Shown piece by piece: positions 21,801 to 33,000 of a DNA stretch of 64,000 nt (positions within the stretch are counted from its first letter, which is position 1; the number at the start of each line of letters is the position of its first letter). Source of the DNA: Cylicocyclus nassatus (lineage: Eukaryota; Nematoda; Chromadorea; Rhabditida; Strongylidae); contig CATQJL010000001.1 of NCBI GenBank assembly GCA_958299035.1, positions 23,650,653 to 23,714,652 of the forward strand. The letters run 5' to 3'. Made by a program: the position numbers and the translations under genes. The notes below the pieces were generated by a model. It worked only from the letters and a program-made list of their open reading frames with translations. It had not been told where the DNA came from and searched no databases.

Positions 21801-24714
21801 GAGGGCGTGCAGGATCCTCCAAAGGCTCGCCGCTTCATCTCCAGGCGCGCCTTGGAAGGTTATATTAACTTCGCGCCTACCTCACACCTACGTCGCACCT
21901 ATCTCGCTCCTTCCTGCATTAGTTCCCCTCCGGATAATGCCTTATTCTTCTGGCATAATTAGAAAGGACAGCACATAAGCAACGACTAAATGATTCCAAG
22001 AAAAAAATGAAAATGTTGTGAAGGAAAGCGATTCCGATCGTGTTCATTGAACGTGTGGTAGATAAGAGTAGGGTAAAAGCTGATCATGTTTCTTGAAGGC
22101 TAAAGATTAAAGGCAGTGGATCGGCAAAATGGACTTTTATCAGATTTTGAAAATGTTAGGTAGTAGACCCCCAAACATAGGTGCGATAAGGGGAGCCGGG
22201 CCCTCTCCAGGTGGAGGGGTCTCTGCTACTCCCATGCTTGTAAGGTGAAGGGGGTAGGTGAGCCCTGTAAGCAAAATGCCCCAACAAGTTGTTAGTCATC
22301 CGAAAGCTTAGGCCATGTAGAATCGACGTAGGGCGTCGACTTTTTTCTGGGTCTTCTGTGCTGCGAGGTATGAGGGATATTATGTACTGCACATTTCAAC
22401 TGTTTTTTTGTCCTCACTTTCTGCTCTCCAAATAAATGCTACGAGAAAGTCGGCGGTATACGTTTGTTAATGAAGACTTGCTCTGTAACATAGATAGAAA
22501 CCAGCAATGATTAGATTTTCATTTGGCAGAAATCTGCTGTTAAAAATGGACATGATTTCAGATAAAATGCAGTGTATTTCTCGATAGAGGGGCTGAAAAG
22601 AAGTCGACGGTCTATGTCAAATCCCCTTTTTCTGATCTTTCGAATGGTGTGTAGCTTCCTGGGCGAAAGTACTTGCCAGTTTTTAAAAATGGGCTGGAGT
22701 ACTATATGTTTACTATTAAAGCCCTAACAGCTTCATACTATTCGAAAGCTGAGGTCATGGAGAATCGACGTAGACCGTACCTTTTTTATAGCTTCTTTGT
22801 GAAGCGAGATGCGAGCAATTTTATGCACTTACTTACCAGCTAATTTCGTGTAATTAATTTATGCTTCATTTTTGAAAGGAAGGAAGGATAGAAAAAAAGA
22901 GACGGTCAACGTTTACCGGCAAGGTCTTGCTCCGTGATATTTTTAGACAATCAGGCACCTTCATTCATTCTTCACGCAGGAATTTCTTGACAAAAACACA
23001 CATGTTTTTAACTAAAATGCTATGTATATCTAGGTAGAGAGGGGAGCTAGAGAAAAAGAGACGGTCCACGTCGAATCCCTTTTTCGTGGGCTTTTTAATG
23101 GTGTACAGGTTGTTGAGTGAAAAAACTTGTGGCTTTTCAAAATGTGGTAGAGATATTCAATACTAACTTGCTCCCCCCGCTCCGGCTTCCTATGACTCGC
23201 CGGAGCAAGCCTTTTTTGGACTGGGAAAGCTTTGTGCACCAACAATGCACCATTCGATAGCTAAGAACACGAGAAATTGACTTAGACTGTCTCTTTTTTC
23301 CTAGCTTCTCTGTGAAGCGAGATACGAGCAGTTTTATCTAGCTACGATATCAGCCAGTTCTCGGTAATTATCCTCAAACCAAGAGGGTCTTTTGAACTTT
23401 TATATATGATTCGAAAGCTTGAAAAACGAGTAATTTAACTGCTTTTTTATTTGTTATGGTACAATTATTGTCAGCAAACATGCATCCATCACTAGCTAGT
23501 CCAAATTTTCTACTCTCGCTCAGCCCTTTCTTGAGACAGTGTACTCATTGATACAATGTTGATTATTCAAAGAATCAAACATCTTTTTAATTTTTGATTA
23601 TGTTTCGTCAGCAACGCCACAATGAGCGCGCAGAAGGTCTCGAGCATGCCTTTTTCAACAAAATGTTGTTGATTTGATAATCTCTTGCAGTCTAGATGTC
23701 TGAGAAGAAGAGCAGCTGGCGTTTCCTTTTCAAACAAAAATTGTCATTGTAACAGCTGTTTAATTCTGCCGTTATGTCTTGATTCTAGTCTCAACCTCGG
23801 GCGAAAGGGGTCAGCCAGATGCCGGTCCCAAAGTGAAGGGGGTCAGAGGAATTTCTCTACCTACCGCATCTATGCCCCCCAAGTACACCGTAGCCTCAAC
23901 CCCACCCTCTAAATCATGTGCTAAGTCTTGTAAAGAAGCGCCGAAACTCCACCAGCCCAGCCCACTTCCATTGAGTGGGCGTTACGGGTGGAAATTCGAA
24001 GCGACATTTCGGGACTTAGCGCATGCATTGGAGGATGGGGTTGGGGCTACGGTGTAGTTTGGAGGTATAATACTAGACACTAGCAAAATTTGACAGGGGT
24101 TCATTTTGCCGATCCACTATTTTTAGAAACGTAGCTTTGGAACACAGTTTGGAGTCATCTTTTTTCGCATCTTAGCTGATCATTCAAACTACGTTTGATC
24201 TTAGAAGCACTGACTCTTCCAAATTTGTGTGTTACGCAAAAAATTAGATATGGAGAGAATTTGCCACTCATTATTCTTGTTTGTTTCTTCCTTATTGCTA
24301 ACTTTGCTTAAATTTCTTTTTTGTGCGCCTTCTGTGGAAGAAAATGACTACAGATTCTTCCATCCGTATTTTTCATGCGTAATTTTCCAAAGAAGCATCT
24401 AAATTGGTTAAACATTCAGTTAGCGTTTAACGCCTCTAACCTCCCTACCACGTATGCAAAGGCCACGATTACAAACAATTCTCTTGTCAGTCTGCTTGTT
24501 TTAGTGTCTGGTTTCCCAGCACTTCCACTTTTTTGAAAATTATTTACTTGCCTATGGGCTGACCTTTCTGATTGCCAGGAGAAACAAAGCAATTGTCTGG
24601 AAAGCAACTAATGCATGAATGTGCGAGAAGGTACGACGTAGATGCGAGGTAGGCGCGAAGTGAATATTACCTCCCACGGGCGCGGCGGCCTTTGGAGGAT
24701 CCTGATACGCCGTC
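21801..24714. mobile_element. Mutator-like (MULE) non-autonomous element, 2.9 kb
   Basis: Terminal inverted repeats GAGGGCGTGCAGGATCCTCC (left) and GACGGCGTATCAGGATCCTC (right, complemented) extend, with gaps, over about 110 bp including CTTCGCGCCTACCTC. Perfect 10-bp target duplication AACAATTATG at 21791-21800 and 24715-24724; MULE duplications are typically 9 (8-11) bp. No transposase. The interior has three diverged direct repeats (around 22.3, 22.75 and 23.25 kb), each containing TCGA[AT]AGCT, GAC[TG]TAGAC or similar, then GTGAAGCGAGAT[AG]CGAGCA. Confidence 0.75.
23875..24066. mobile_element. Small MITE nested in the MULE-like element
   Basis: About 56-bp inverted arms: CACCGTAGCCTCAACCCCAC...GCTAAGTC on the left and GACTTAGCGCATGC...GGGGTTGGGGCTACGGTGTA on the right, with about 80 bp between. 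TAT/TATA lies at both edges, compatible with a TA duplication. Within the spacer there is a second short hairpin (CAGCCCACTTCC..GGAAGTGGGC-like). Confidence 0.55.
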
Positions 24715-25063
24715 AACAATTATGATGCACTGCTTTTGTTTTGGTCTTCCGGGTCAAAAACACTTATGTTCAACATTTATCGCAAGTGAATGCCGAATTT
24801 GCAGTCAATCCATCGATAAGGACACAGTTGCGAAGGTTGAAGATTTAAGTTTGAGATACTTCTCAACATGGTCAAGCAATTCTCGCCATCTTTTCTCGGT
24901 CATTCGAACAGAAGGACTCGCCTAAATTTCGACAATTGAAGAATGATTTTATCGAGAACGGCATGTCGCCTGTAAGCTCTAACGCCATCTGCCACGAGCA
25001 CGCTCTCAGAAGGTCGCGGCCCGTAGTAATCGCTACTCAAGCACGGTTCATCCGCGAGGTAAG

Positions 25064-26668
25064 CAGGGGTACGATAGTTGGAGCTGGGCCCCCAAAAAGT
25101 GAAGGTGGTTCCAGTTACCACTGGCCGGCCAAAAGTAAAGGTGGTAGTGCAGTGAAGTGACACTCACCTCCCAAAAACGTCAACAGGGGGGGGGGGACTT
25201 CGTAAGAAACTCTAACCCAATGGTTTTCTTGAGGGCCAACAACTGTGACCTAAGGGCCCCCTTTAGGGCCACAAATACGATGAGTATAGCAGCATAAAAA
25301 TTAAAAAAAAAGAAATAACCGTGCCAATCAAATGGTCTATTTGTAAGCAAAACCCAGCTAGACTTTACGCATTTTATTAAGTTAATTTTGTTATAACGTA
25401 CTGCGAATAAAGTAAGTCGATCCAGGCAGTAACCACCGAGAACCAGAATTTCGAATAATAAAATGACGTAAATATGCGAAATTTCCACTGCTACAAATCT
25501 GGTGGTTGGAGATGTCAGCGATTGCGACTTCATAGTTTTTAAAGGGTAAGTGTTGTTCTACCAGATAGTGGAAGAATCAGGTCGATTTGAGCAGCCGCCG
25601 AGAACGAGAATTCTAAAAAATTATGCGATTTTAGGTTACTTAGTGACAGCTGACGTTTAAACTCCTATGAATCTGGAATTTGAAGATGTGCAATGTTGCG
25701 GCTTTGTAGGTTTTGTAGAGCAAAAATTTTCTATAGGTCTATGTCTTAGTCGTACCAATCCATCAAGCCGCCGAGATTCAGGCTCTTAAAAAAAGGTAAA
25801 AACCGCTTTTTGAACTTCAACAGCTCATAACTTCTTCAGAATTCATGAATCTGCTACTTCATAGATTGGATTCTCCTTTTCAAGAGTTTTCAGATGGTAT
25901 ATAACATATGGGGGGGGGAGGGCTCAATGATTTTTTGCGGCTCTAACCCAGGGTGGAGACTTTTCACCTCAAAGTCTCCACCTCATTGATGTTAACGTAT
26001 TGGCTGGAGACCGTTAGTGGAGACTTTGGGGTGAAAAGTCTGCACCCCCGGGCATATGCCGTGAGAGGCGTGAAACCCCCGCATCATATATGATCTGAAA
26101 GCTCTTGAAGAGGAGAATCCAACCTATGAAGTCTCAACATGACTCATGCAATTCTGAAGAAGTTATGAGCTGTTGAATTTCAAAAAGCGGTTTTTTACCT
26201 GTTTTTTTTTGAAAGCCTGAATCTCGGCGTATTTTGATGGATTGGTACGGCTAAGATATAGACCTATAGAAAAATTTTTGCTCTACAAAACCTACAAAGC
26301 CGCAACATTGCACATCTTCACATTCCAGATTCACAGGAGTCTAAACGCCAGCTGTCACTAAGTAGCCTAGAATCGCTTAATTTTTTGAAATTCTCGTTCT
26401 CGGCTGCCACTTCTCAAGTCGATCTAATTTTTTCACTATTTGGTAGAACAACACTTGCCCTTCAGAACTTATGAAGTCGCAATTGCTGACATCTTCAACC
26501 ACCAGATTTGTAGCAGTGGAAATTTCGCATGATTTTTCGCTATTTTATCATTCGAAATTCTGGCCCCCGGCGGCTACTGCCAAAAAAAACCCAAAAATGA
26601 AGGTGGCACCCCGTACCAACTCAAAAGTGAAGGTAGGCGGAGACTCGGCTCCGACTATTGCACCTCTG
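25064..26668. mobile_element. hAT-type foldback element, 1.6 kb
   Basis: Termini CAGGGGTACGATAGTTGGAG and (complemented) CAGAGGTGCAATAGTCGGAG, the CAGRGGT class typical of hAT. Perfect 8-bp duplication GAGGTAAG at 25056-25063 and 26669-26676. Arms of about 480 bp (25430-25905 against 26085-26575) are inverted copies, sharing GCAACATTGCACATCTTC and AAGTTATGAGCTGTTGAA. The short centre contains GGTGGAGACTTTTCACC-type sub-hairpins. No transposase. Frames starting MKSQSLTS on each arm are mirror images, not genes. Confidence 0.8.
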
Positions 26669-27234
26669 GAGGTAAGTCCTCTCCTTCTCTAGTTTTGTTA
26701 GTGTCAAGTACCGGCCGCTTTGAACTGTCCGACGGAGCGAATTTTTTGAGATAAGCACATCCAAAAAGTGAGAGCTTTGTAGGAAACCACCTAATGGTGA
26801 GAGCTTTGTAGGACTTTTTTGCGCGGGCTACGAGTTATAGATTAATTAAAAATTTCTTTTTTGAGTTTGCTTACGCAAACCATGGATCACTATTTCTGCA
26901 TGTGTTTTGTCATTTTGCAAAACTTGTGCTTAATAAAGGCGCTTTAGAGGGCTAAATATCGTTTCTCAAAGTTAGAATCACGTTGCCCAGCTATTTCCTG
27001 GAAGTTGAAAATGACTAACAAGCATAGCTTTGATCCTTTCGGATGTAGAGCGTTAGGTGACAAATTCACTTCTTTATGGGCCTTTTTGCAACACTCGGAA
27101 GCAGATATATAGAAGGAAGTTCAATGAAGATCTTAAAGAGGAAACTTATGAATGTTAACAGCGCATCATGTGAAACTCCCTACATAGGCATCGGATCATT
27201 AAAGAAGTAATCACAAGATGTGCAAACCTACTTA

Positions 27235-28634
27235 AGAGCTGAGAAAATCACTTACTCTGATTTCCCCCCAGGCTTGAACACGGTTGTTGCTCAGGACCTT
27301 TATGTCCTCCTTAGACTTTCTGCTGGGTACGTCTTTTGTATAACATGCAGTGGACTCTCCTCCAACGCAGCACCTGCATAGATATCTTCGCCGTACGGTT
27401 ATTATCCCATTTGAAAAATGTTCACCTGACTGGCAAATAGGGGATCTCAATGTCCAGCTCTTTAGGATTTATTGACTGTTTTTTGGCAGCGTCTATAATC
27501 TATATGTCTATATCGTCAAAAATTCGACTTAACCCCGACTGGAGACTCACGGCTCCTTTCATGAAAACTTCGAATTTTCTCCTAGCCCTTCTGAAATCAC
27601 GGCGAATTTTTGCAGTTCCGCTGTTCCCACAATAGGTAAACTCAGTCTTCCAAGTACCATTGATACCCAAAATGTCGAAATCGATTGCTGAAACTTTGTA
27701 TCATTTACTGTTTTGCAACCAATGAGAATTCTGCTATGATTGATACAAATGCGACAAATGTAAGAAAGGTATGTTATGTTTTTCATGGTAAGAAGTTCGG
27801 CTTGAATGTCTAAATCAAAACTTTGCTTCTCAACGATAGGCATAAAGCAAATTCAGCGTAAGTATAACAGTCTACCACTTCGTAGTCAAGATTATTAATA
27901 AAACTGTCAAAAGTAAGAAGACAAATTGACAGTCTTGATAGGTGAAGTTCTTACCAGGAAACGATCCCAACTTAGTGTGGCGGACTGAAACAAACCGCAT
28001 ATCATTGGATGCGGATTGATGAGCTGTTACCAAAGCTATCTTTCTTATCTGCGACGCCGCTCTTTGGGGAGGGGGGGGGGGGCTTTGATGTATAGTCGCT
28101 TTGAAATCAACTTGGTAGTGCATGATTATCATGATACTGAGCTACTGTTTTCAAGGGCTACTCACATTTACCGAAAACACAAATGATTGGACAACTAACT
28201 AAAAGTGTGGCGTTAAAACTTGGCCAAATTTAGACTTTTGAACGCTTAAAACCATTTCCAAAGAACTGGTTTGACATGGAAGATAGTTTGGAAACAGCTT
28301 ATTAAGGCACATTCAATGAAATGCAGCTCATCTCAGTTTGTCATCTTAATTTGAGATTTCCCTTGTTAGCGGTACCTGGTACTGTAGGTCCGGTCTTGGT
28401 CGCGGGTGTCCTTTTGGTAGCTTTAGCTAAAACCTGTAATGAAGCGGTTACAATGGTTGTGTTCTTTGTGTTTTCAGCGGCCCTCCCACTCTTTGGGACA
28501 GTGCTGTCTGGGACGATTACAGCCTCAGTCAAAAAATTATTTGTTAAGATGCTTGTATATAGAGTTGTGTGTTCTGGGGTTGTTGTGCTTTTGGTCGTGG
28601 TGGGTACTGCTGATGGAGTGACTTCGACAGTCAC
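27235..28634 (-). CDS. Thr-rich/Cys-rich possible secreted protein (partial model)
   Basis: Not recognised. Three candidate exons on the minus strand. 28634-28440: Thr-rich, mucin-like (TPSAVPTTTKSTTTPEHTTL), ending ..TASLQ before a GTTTTAG donor. 27987-27958: TCC..CTG, SATLSWDRFL, with TTTCAG acceptor and GTAAGAAC donor, in matching phase 0. 27430-27256: acceptor TTGCCAG, Cys-rich (RRRYLCRCCVGGESTACYT ... NNRVQAWGEIR) with donor GTAAGT. Material between (27559-27843, with CRICINHSRILIGC) is probably also coding but the frames did not join. The gene sits inside the 25-kb insertion. A degraded gene is possible. Confidence 0.35.
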
Positions 28635-28789
28635 TGAGCTTCAACACACTTAAGCTTGCCTTTTGCGTCAAAAATGAGGGACACAGTTGGTGCGAAGAAG
28701 AACGTGAAGAAACTTGTCAACCTCCACGTTAGAGCACTGTCTTAGCTTTGAGTTGAAACGATGCCTTATGCTAATCTGAGAGCCAATGA

Positions 28790-28980
28790 AAGTTGTATGT
28801 TTGTATGTTTCAACTAAAATACTTTATTTTCGAACCGATCCGGACCAAATTTATACACATACGGGGTAGGCGAGTGTTATAAGCTACTCTTTGTTCTCGA
28901 TCGATGTTCTTATCGGTTTTTGAAAAACTTTGCGCTGCGGGGTTGGGAGTTGGTACAGGGAATAAGCGAGCATGCTGTAC
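28790..28980 (+). mobile_element. Degenerate Helitron left-end fragment
   Basis: TGTATGTTTGTATGTTTCAA, TTTTCGAACCGATCCGGACCA, CACATACGGGG, GATCGATG, GCTGCGGGGTTGGGAGTTGG and CGAGCATGCTGTAC follow the order of the intact Helitrons at 858 and 59432. The true 5' end and whole 3' half are missing. Confidence 0.65.
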
Positions 28981-30035
28981 AAAATTAAAAAAGTTACGTC
29001 ACTACCGTCGACTCCGCCCCTCTCGGATTATGCGGACTACTCACAATGTTGTCGCCTCTCCCCTGTGGCCGTATTCACCAAAGAAGCCAGTGGGCTCCAG
29101 AACCCACTGGGCTCGCAAACACAGTGGACCATGGATTTTGCGAAACCTTGAGATCGGTTTTCCAGTGGTGCTGGATTCGCTAATCCTTTATCCAACACAA
29201 CGGGGTACCTCTCTAGTCTGTGTATTACTAATTTCTCATCTCTCGACAAAAACGAACCGCGTTAACCTAGTGCCAGCACGCACGCATCTCACGCTTTCAG
29301 GTCTTTTGTGCAACAAAACTTGTATTTCCTTATTCTATTCTTTATTCAATTCATTCCGTTTGGTAGTTTCACTTAACTTAGCCCCACGTATGACTGTCGA
29401 CTATATTATGCGTGGAAAGGGACGCAAAACTCTACTCTTTTTGGACAAGTGTTTTTGTTCAAATTTGTCTTTACCTCATGAGGAAGATAATAGCTACATT
29501 TTTCGAGATTGCACGACATAGCTTACATTCGCGAATCTGCATAGTTAATCAATTGTATGCGAGTACGGGCAAGGAGCAGCATTACACGATTTATGGCACG
29601 CGAAGACTGGGCGCCGTTGCGTCCGGCCAAAATGATCGTGCATGGAAGAGACAGCAGATGGTTGAGAGAAACGAAAGAGCGCTCGATCAGAGAGACGCCG
29701 ATACGATTGCAGTATTTAAGTACTATGAATAGCTCATAAGTTTTATCTTATGGATGCTTTTGATATAGATGATAAGTAAATCCAAGCCTTTTTTGGAACT
29801 CCTACTTTCAAACAGAATTCTCATCGTCATTGACGAGGTGCATGTTTACAGAAAGCGCTCAAATCCTGTTTGGATTGATTTGTGTCATATTCATTCCTAT
29901 TTGTCTTGATCCGAATCAAACCGCCTCCTTCGGCTTAGGCGTCAAAAAAAAATTGCGTAGTGACATTTGACGATGAGAATCGATTCTGATTGCTGATTCT
30001 TCATCCTACATTTCCTCATGTAGGATGAAGAATCA
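28981..30035. other. No firm feature; one long open frame
   Basis: A 205-codon plus frame spans 28904-29521, but it begins inside the Helitron fragment and shows no domain, signal or membrane pattern I recognise; the opposite strand is open for 70 codons too. Not called as a gene. Confidence 0.3.
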
Positions 30036-30746
30036 GCTTTCCGTGCTATAACGATTTCCAGTGGCATGGGCGGGCTACTCTTTCTCGGCGCTGCAGGTAG
30101 TATAAGGAAAGCGTTTTTTATCAATCTCCTATTTGAAAAGGTTTGCAGACAACGAGGAACCTCACTAGCAAAGCCACTTTTAGAGATTGCCTCTTGAGCA
30201 TCCCCTGAATACTGCTCAATTAGCATACGCTGTATGCGGCATAAGCAATTGCGGAGGGAAAACCGAGAAGAAATTGAATTCATAGTATTAGACAAAAACA
30301 CCATGGCGCAAAAAAGTTTCTAGAAGCCCTTTTCTACACTACAGGACATATGAGGGAGCAAAAGAAGACTGATGGATGAGTCCTCGTGTTATTAACAGGC
30401 AACTTTCGTCAAACTCTGCCAGTGATATCAATCGAGATTCCAACAAAATTGAATGGTTGCTTCAATGTTCCTTTTTCTCAAATCATGTTCAATTGCTGAA
30501 TCTCACGACTTAGACTGGCAGAAGCTTTGAATAGCTGTTGCTTCCTGGCAAAGGCAGAATTCCGATCGAATCAAATTCTCGCATGATCACCTTCCCGCCA
30601 AAATTTTACAAGGTAGTTCAATCGATTGAGAAATTGAGCGAAAAGGTCTTTCCAAGCATTGCTGCCAACTTCATGCCGAATGGATTTGCGAGCGAGCGAT
30701 CCTGGCACCCAAAAATGAGCAAGTGGATCCTACCAAAGTCCAAATA

Positions 30747-31225
30747 CTAACGGGGAAGAGTTCCCAAGTCAGCTCTGCCAACTCGGACAAGTCATATCTC
30801 GCCGTAACGCGCTTGAAACGCTGATTCTAAATCTGCTTTCCTTTTCTGCGAAAGAACTCTCCGAAAGAAGTTATGAGCGTTTGAGAGTCTAAATTTGTCA
30901 TGTTCAAAGTGGCCTAAAGTTAACTTGAGCGTTAAAAGAACACCTAGCCGATTTCCACTGGTTATGTTCCGCCCTTATAGTCAGTATAATTGATACACAA
31001 CTGATAATAATTGATAGCGCACATTCACATGTTATTGTCCAGCTTTCGCCAATTTTATGCCACTTAAAACTTGATAAATTTGGAATTTCAAATGCTCATA
31101 ACTTCGTTGGAAAATTTGCTCCGCAGAAACCGAAAGCAGATTTGGAATCAGCGTTTCAAGCCCGATACGGTGATGTATGACTCATACGGATTGGCCGAGC
31201 TGACTTGGGAACTCTTCCTTGTAAG
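30747..31225. mobile_element. Foldback MITE in the helicase pseudogene
   Basis: Inverted arms CTAACGGGGAAGAGTTCCCA and (complemented) CTTACAAGGAAGAGTTCCCA, continuing through AGTCAGCTC and TCAAACGCTCATAACTTC-type sequence. TA flanks both ends (30745-30746 and 31226-31227). Removing it brings helicase-like sequence on both sides together. Confidence 0.65.
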
Positions 31226-31911
31226 TAGCCTATCTATACAAGTATCAACGTGCGCATTCGCTGAATGATGGCTCAGCTTGAAAGACCGTCCATTTTTCCA
31301 GAGTTTCTGGATTCGCTCGAGTTTCACCACCTTTCAATTTGGATCTGGACGTTGGTTCATCTGCCATGCTCCTTCGCAATATCAACTCACCAAAGTTGTG
31401 CAATAGTGCAAGACTTTATACCAGAAACGTCATGCCAAACGTCATAGAGGCGACCATATCGGTGGGAAAGTTCAAAAGTGACTTTATTTTTATTTCTCGC
31501 ACTCCTTCAATCCCATCCGATACGCCCTCCAACTTCAAGCGCTGCAGTACCCGACAAGACCTGCACTCGCTATGACGACCAACAAAGGGCGAAATCAGTT
31601 TCTGAGAACAGTAGAATTGGATTTAGTCAGATGATGAGTTGTACCTGCGTTCGAGGATCGGGAGTTCGGCGAATCTGTACATATATGCGCCGGAAGGGGA
31701 CGCGGCTAAGGTAGTGTATCCCATAGCGTTATCATAGTTCCTTCAACTTCAAGCGCTGCAGTACCCGACAAGACCTGCACTCGCTATGACGATCAACAAA
31801 GGGCGAGATCAGTTTCAGAGAACCGTAGAATTGGATTTAGAAACTCTTTGTTTCTCGCATGGTCAGTTGTACTTGCGTTCGAGGATCGAGAGTTCGGCGA
31901 ATCTGTACATA

Positions 31912-32931
31912 TTAGGTTGGTGCAAAAGTTTTGTCAGTTTTTTCAATCCATTGGCAAACACGCTAGAATGAAGATAATCAAATATTTCAAAATGTATCCA
32001 ATGCAAAATTTCTTCCTCTTTCCAGCTGCAAAACTCCCGTTGTGTTTCATTGCAAGAGTGACGAGATATTTGCTGGAAATTGCAACCACTCGTTTTTAGC
32101 ATGCCCAACTTTCGCTTATTTTCAAAATTTTTGTATGAGTTTTAGGAGGAACTCTAATAACCATCAGATAGGGCAAACCTTTTGCCAACTAGTGCAATTT
32201 TTTGTAGCCCTACGGCTTGTCTTTCAGAATTTCTACGATTTATTTTTTGAAGTGATCAAATTTTACATTCAGCCTATTTTAATCTCGTAGAACATAAAAT
32301 GTTAAACACTTCAGTCACCATTCGGTGCAGCTTTTTCTCCTCTTCCTAATACTTATCTTTTTTCGCCGAGACAGGCGAAATTTGTGGAAAAAATCGCAGT
32401 ATTTCTCAATTTCAGGAGTGCGCACTGACGTAACCTATGTTTTAAAATCTTCATAATTTGAAGCGAAAATCGCTCAATACTTTGTAATGGTCGCGGTAGT
32501 AACAATCAAGTGTTGAAACCTCAGTATTCTGGAGGTTTTGCAGTGTTTGGTGCAATAACAGGTTATGCGATGTTTAGAAAACACAACACTTTTAGAAAAT
32601 TATTTGACAAAAATCCGAAAAAGCAGCTTAAAAAAAGAAAAAAATTGCACAAGTTGGCAAAAGGTTTGCCCTATCTGGTAGTTATTAGAACCCCTCCGAA
32701 AGTCTCATCTAAAAATTTTTAAAATTAGTGAAAGTTGGACACGGTAAAAACGAATGGTTGCAATTTCCAGCAAATATCTCATCAATCTCGCAACGAAATA
32801 CAACAGGAGTTTAGCAGCTGGAAAGAGGAAGAAATTCTGCATTGGATACATTTTGAAATATTTGTTTATCTTCATTCTAGCGTGTCTGCCATTGGACTGA
32901 AAAAACTGACAAAACTTTTGCACCAACCTAA
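31912..32931. mobile_element. Mariner-type non-autonomous element with verified empty site
   Basis: Ends TTAGGTTGGTGCAAAAGTTT and its inverse, with inverted arms of about 200 bp (31912-32110, 32720-32931). TA duplication at 31910-31911 and 32932-32933. The upstream tandem copy of the helicase sequence has the uninterrupted site (TCTGTACATATATGCGCC at about 31674-31691). The centre (32110-32720) has weak inverted symmetry and no transposase. Confidence 0.85.
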
Positions 32932-33000
32932 TATATGCGCCGGAAGGGGACGCGGCTAAGGTAGCGTATCCCATAGCGTTAACATAGTTCCCGCTGTTGT

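Larger units (their letters stand above)
21750..24902 (+). pseudogene. Exon-like frame split by the MULE-like element
   Basis: After a CTGCCAG acceptor the frame TTTAAGTGTGAACGCGCTTC (reading FKCERASPPNIRRITIM) runs into the MULE target. After the element, the second target copy continues in the same frame as MMHCFCFGLPGQKHLC...SECRICSQSIDKDT...SLRYFSTWSSN. Removing 21801-24724 gives one open frame of about 75 codons. The Cys pattern suggests an extracellular protein; no family recognised. Stops appear by 24923. It could be coincidence, but frame continuity across a precise target duplication argues for a formerly coding exon. Confidence 0.4.
30036..33000 (+). pseudogene. Decayed Helitron Pif1-like helicase
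   Basis: Fragments in order match the helicase half of Helitron RepHel. Degenerate Walker A region at 30060-30170 (GGLLFLGAAGSIRKAFFINL; GK lost). A block equivalent to TMAxKSL..LDxTLQDIxG at 30300-30360. ERAILAPKN-like at about 30690-30720. C-terminal NLDVGSSAMLLRNINSPKLC at 31340-31400, then SRTPSIPSD and FKR. MTxNKG...SHGQLYxxSRxxSSANLYI, the motif VI region. Many stops and frameshifts. The last 213 bp are tandemly duplicated (31531-31743 and 31744 onward). Two MITEs are inserted (30747-31225, 31912-32931). The autonomous relatives of this element could have mobilised the small Helitrons in the window. Confidence 0.75.

Noticed and set aside
25180..26692. Frames MKSQSLTS... (minus) and MKSQLLTS... 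(plus)
   Set aside because: They are mirror-image readings of the two arms of the hAT foldback, not independent genes.
28904..29521. 205-codon frame, the longest in the window
   Set aside because: It starts inside a Helitron fragment, shows no motif, signal or membrane pattern, and the antisense strand is also open; there are no splice partners.
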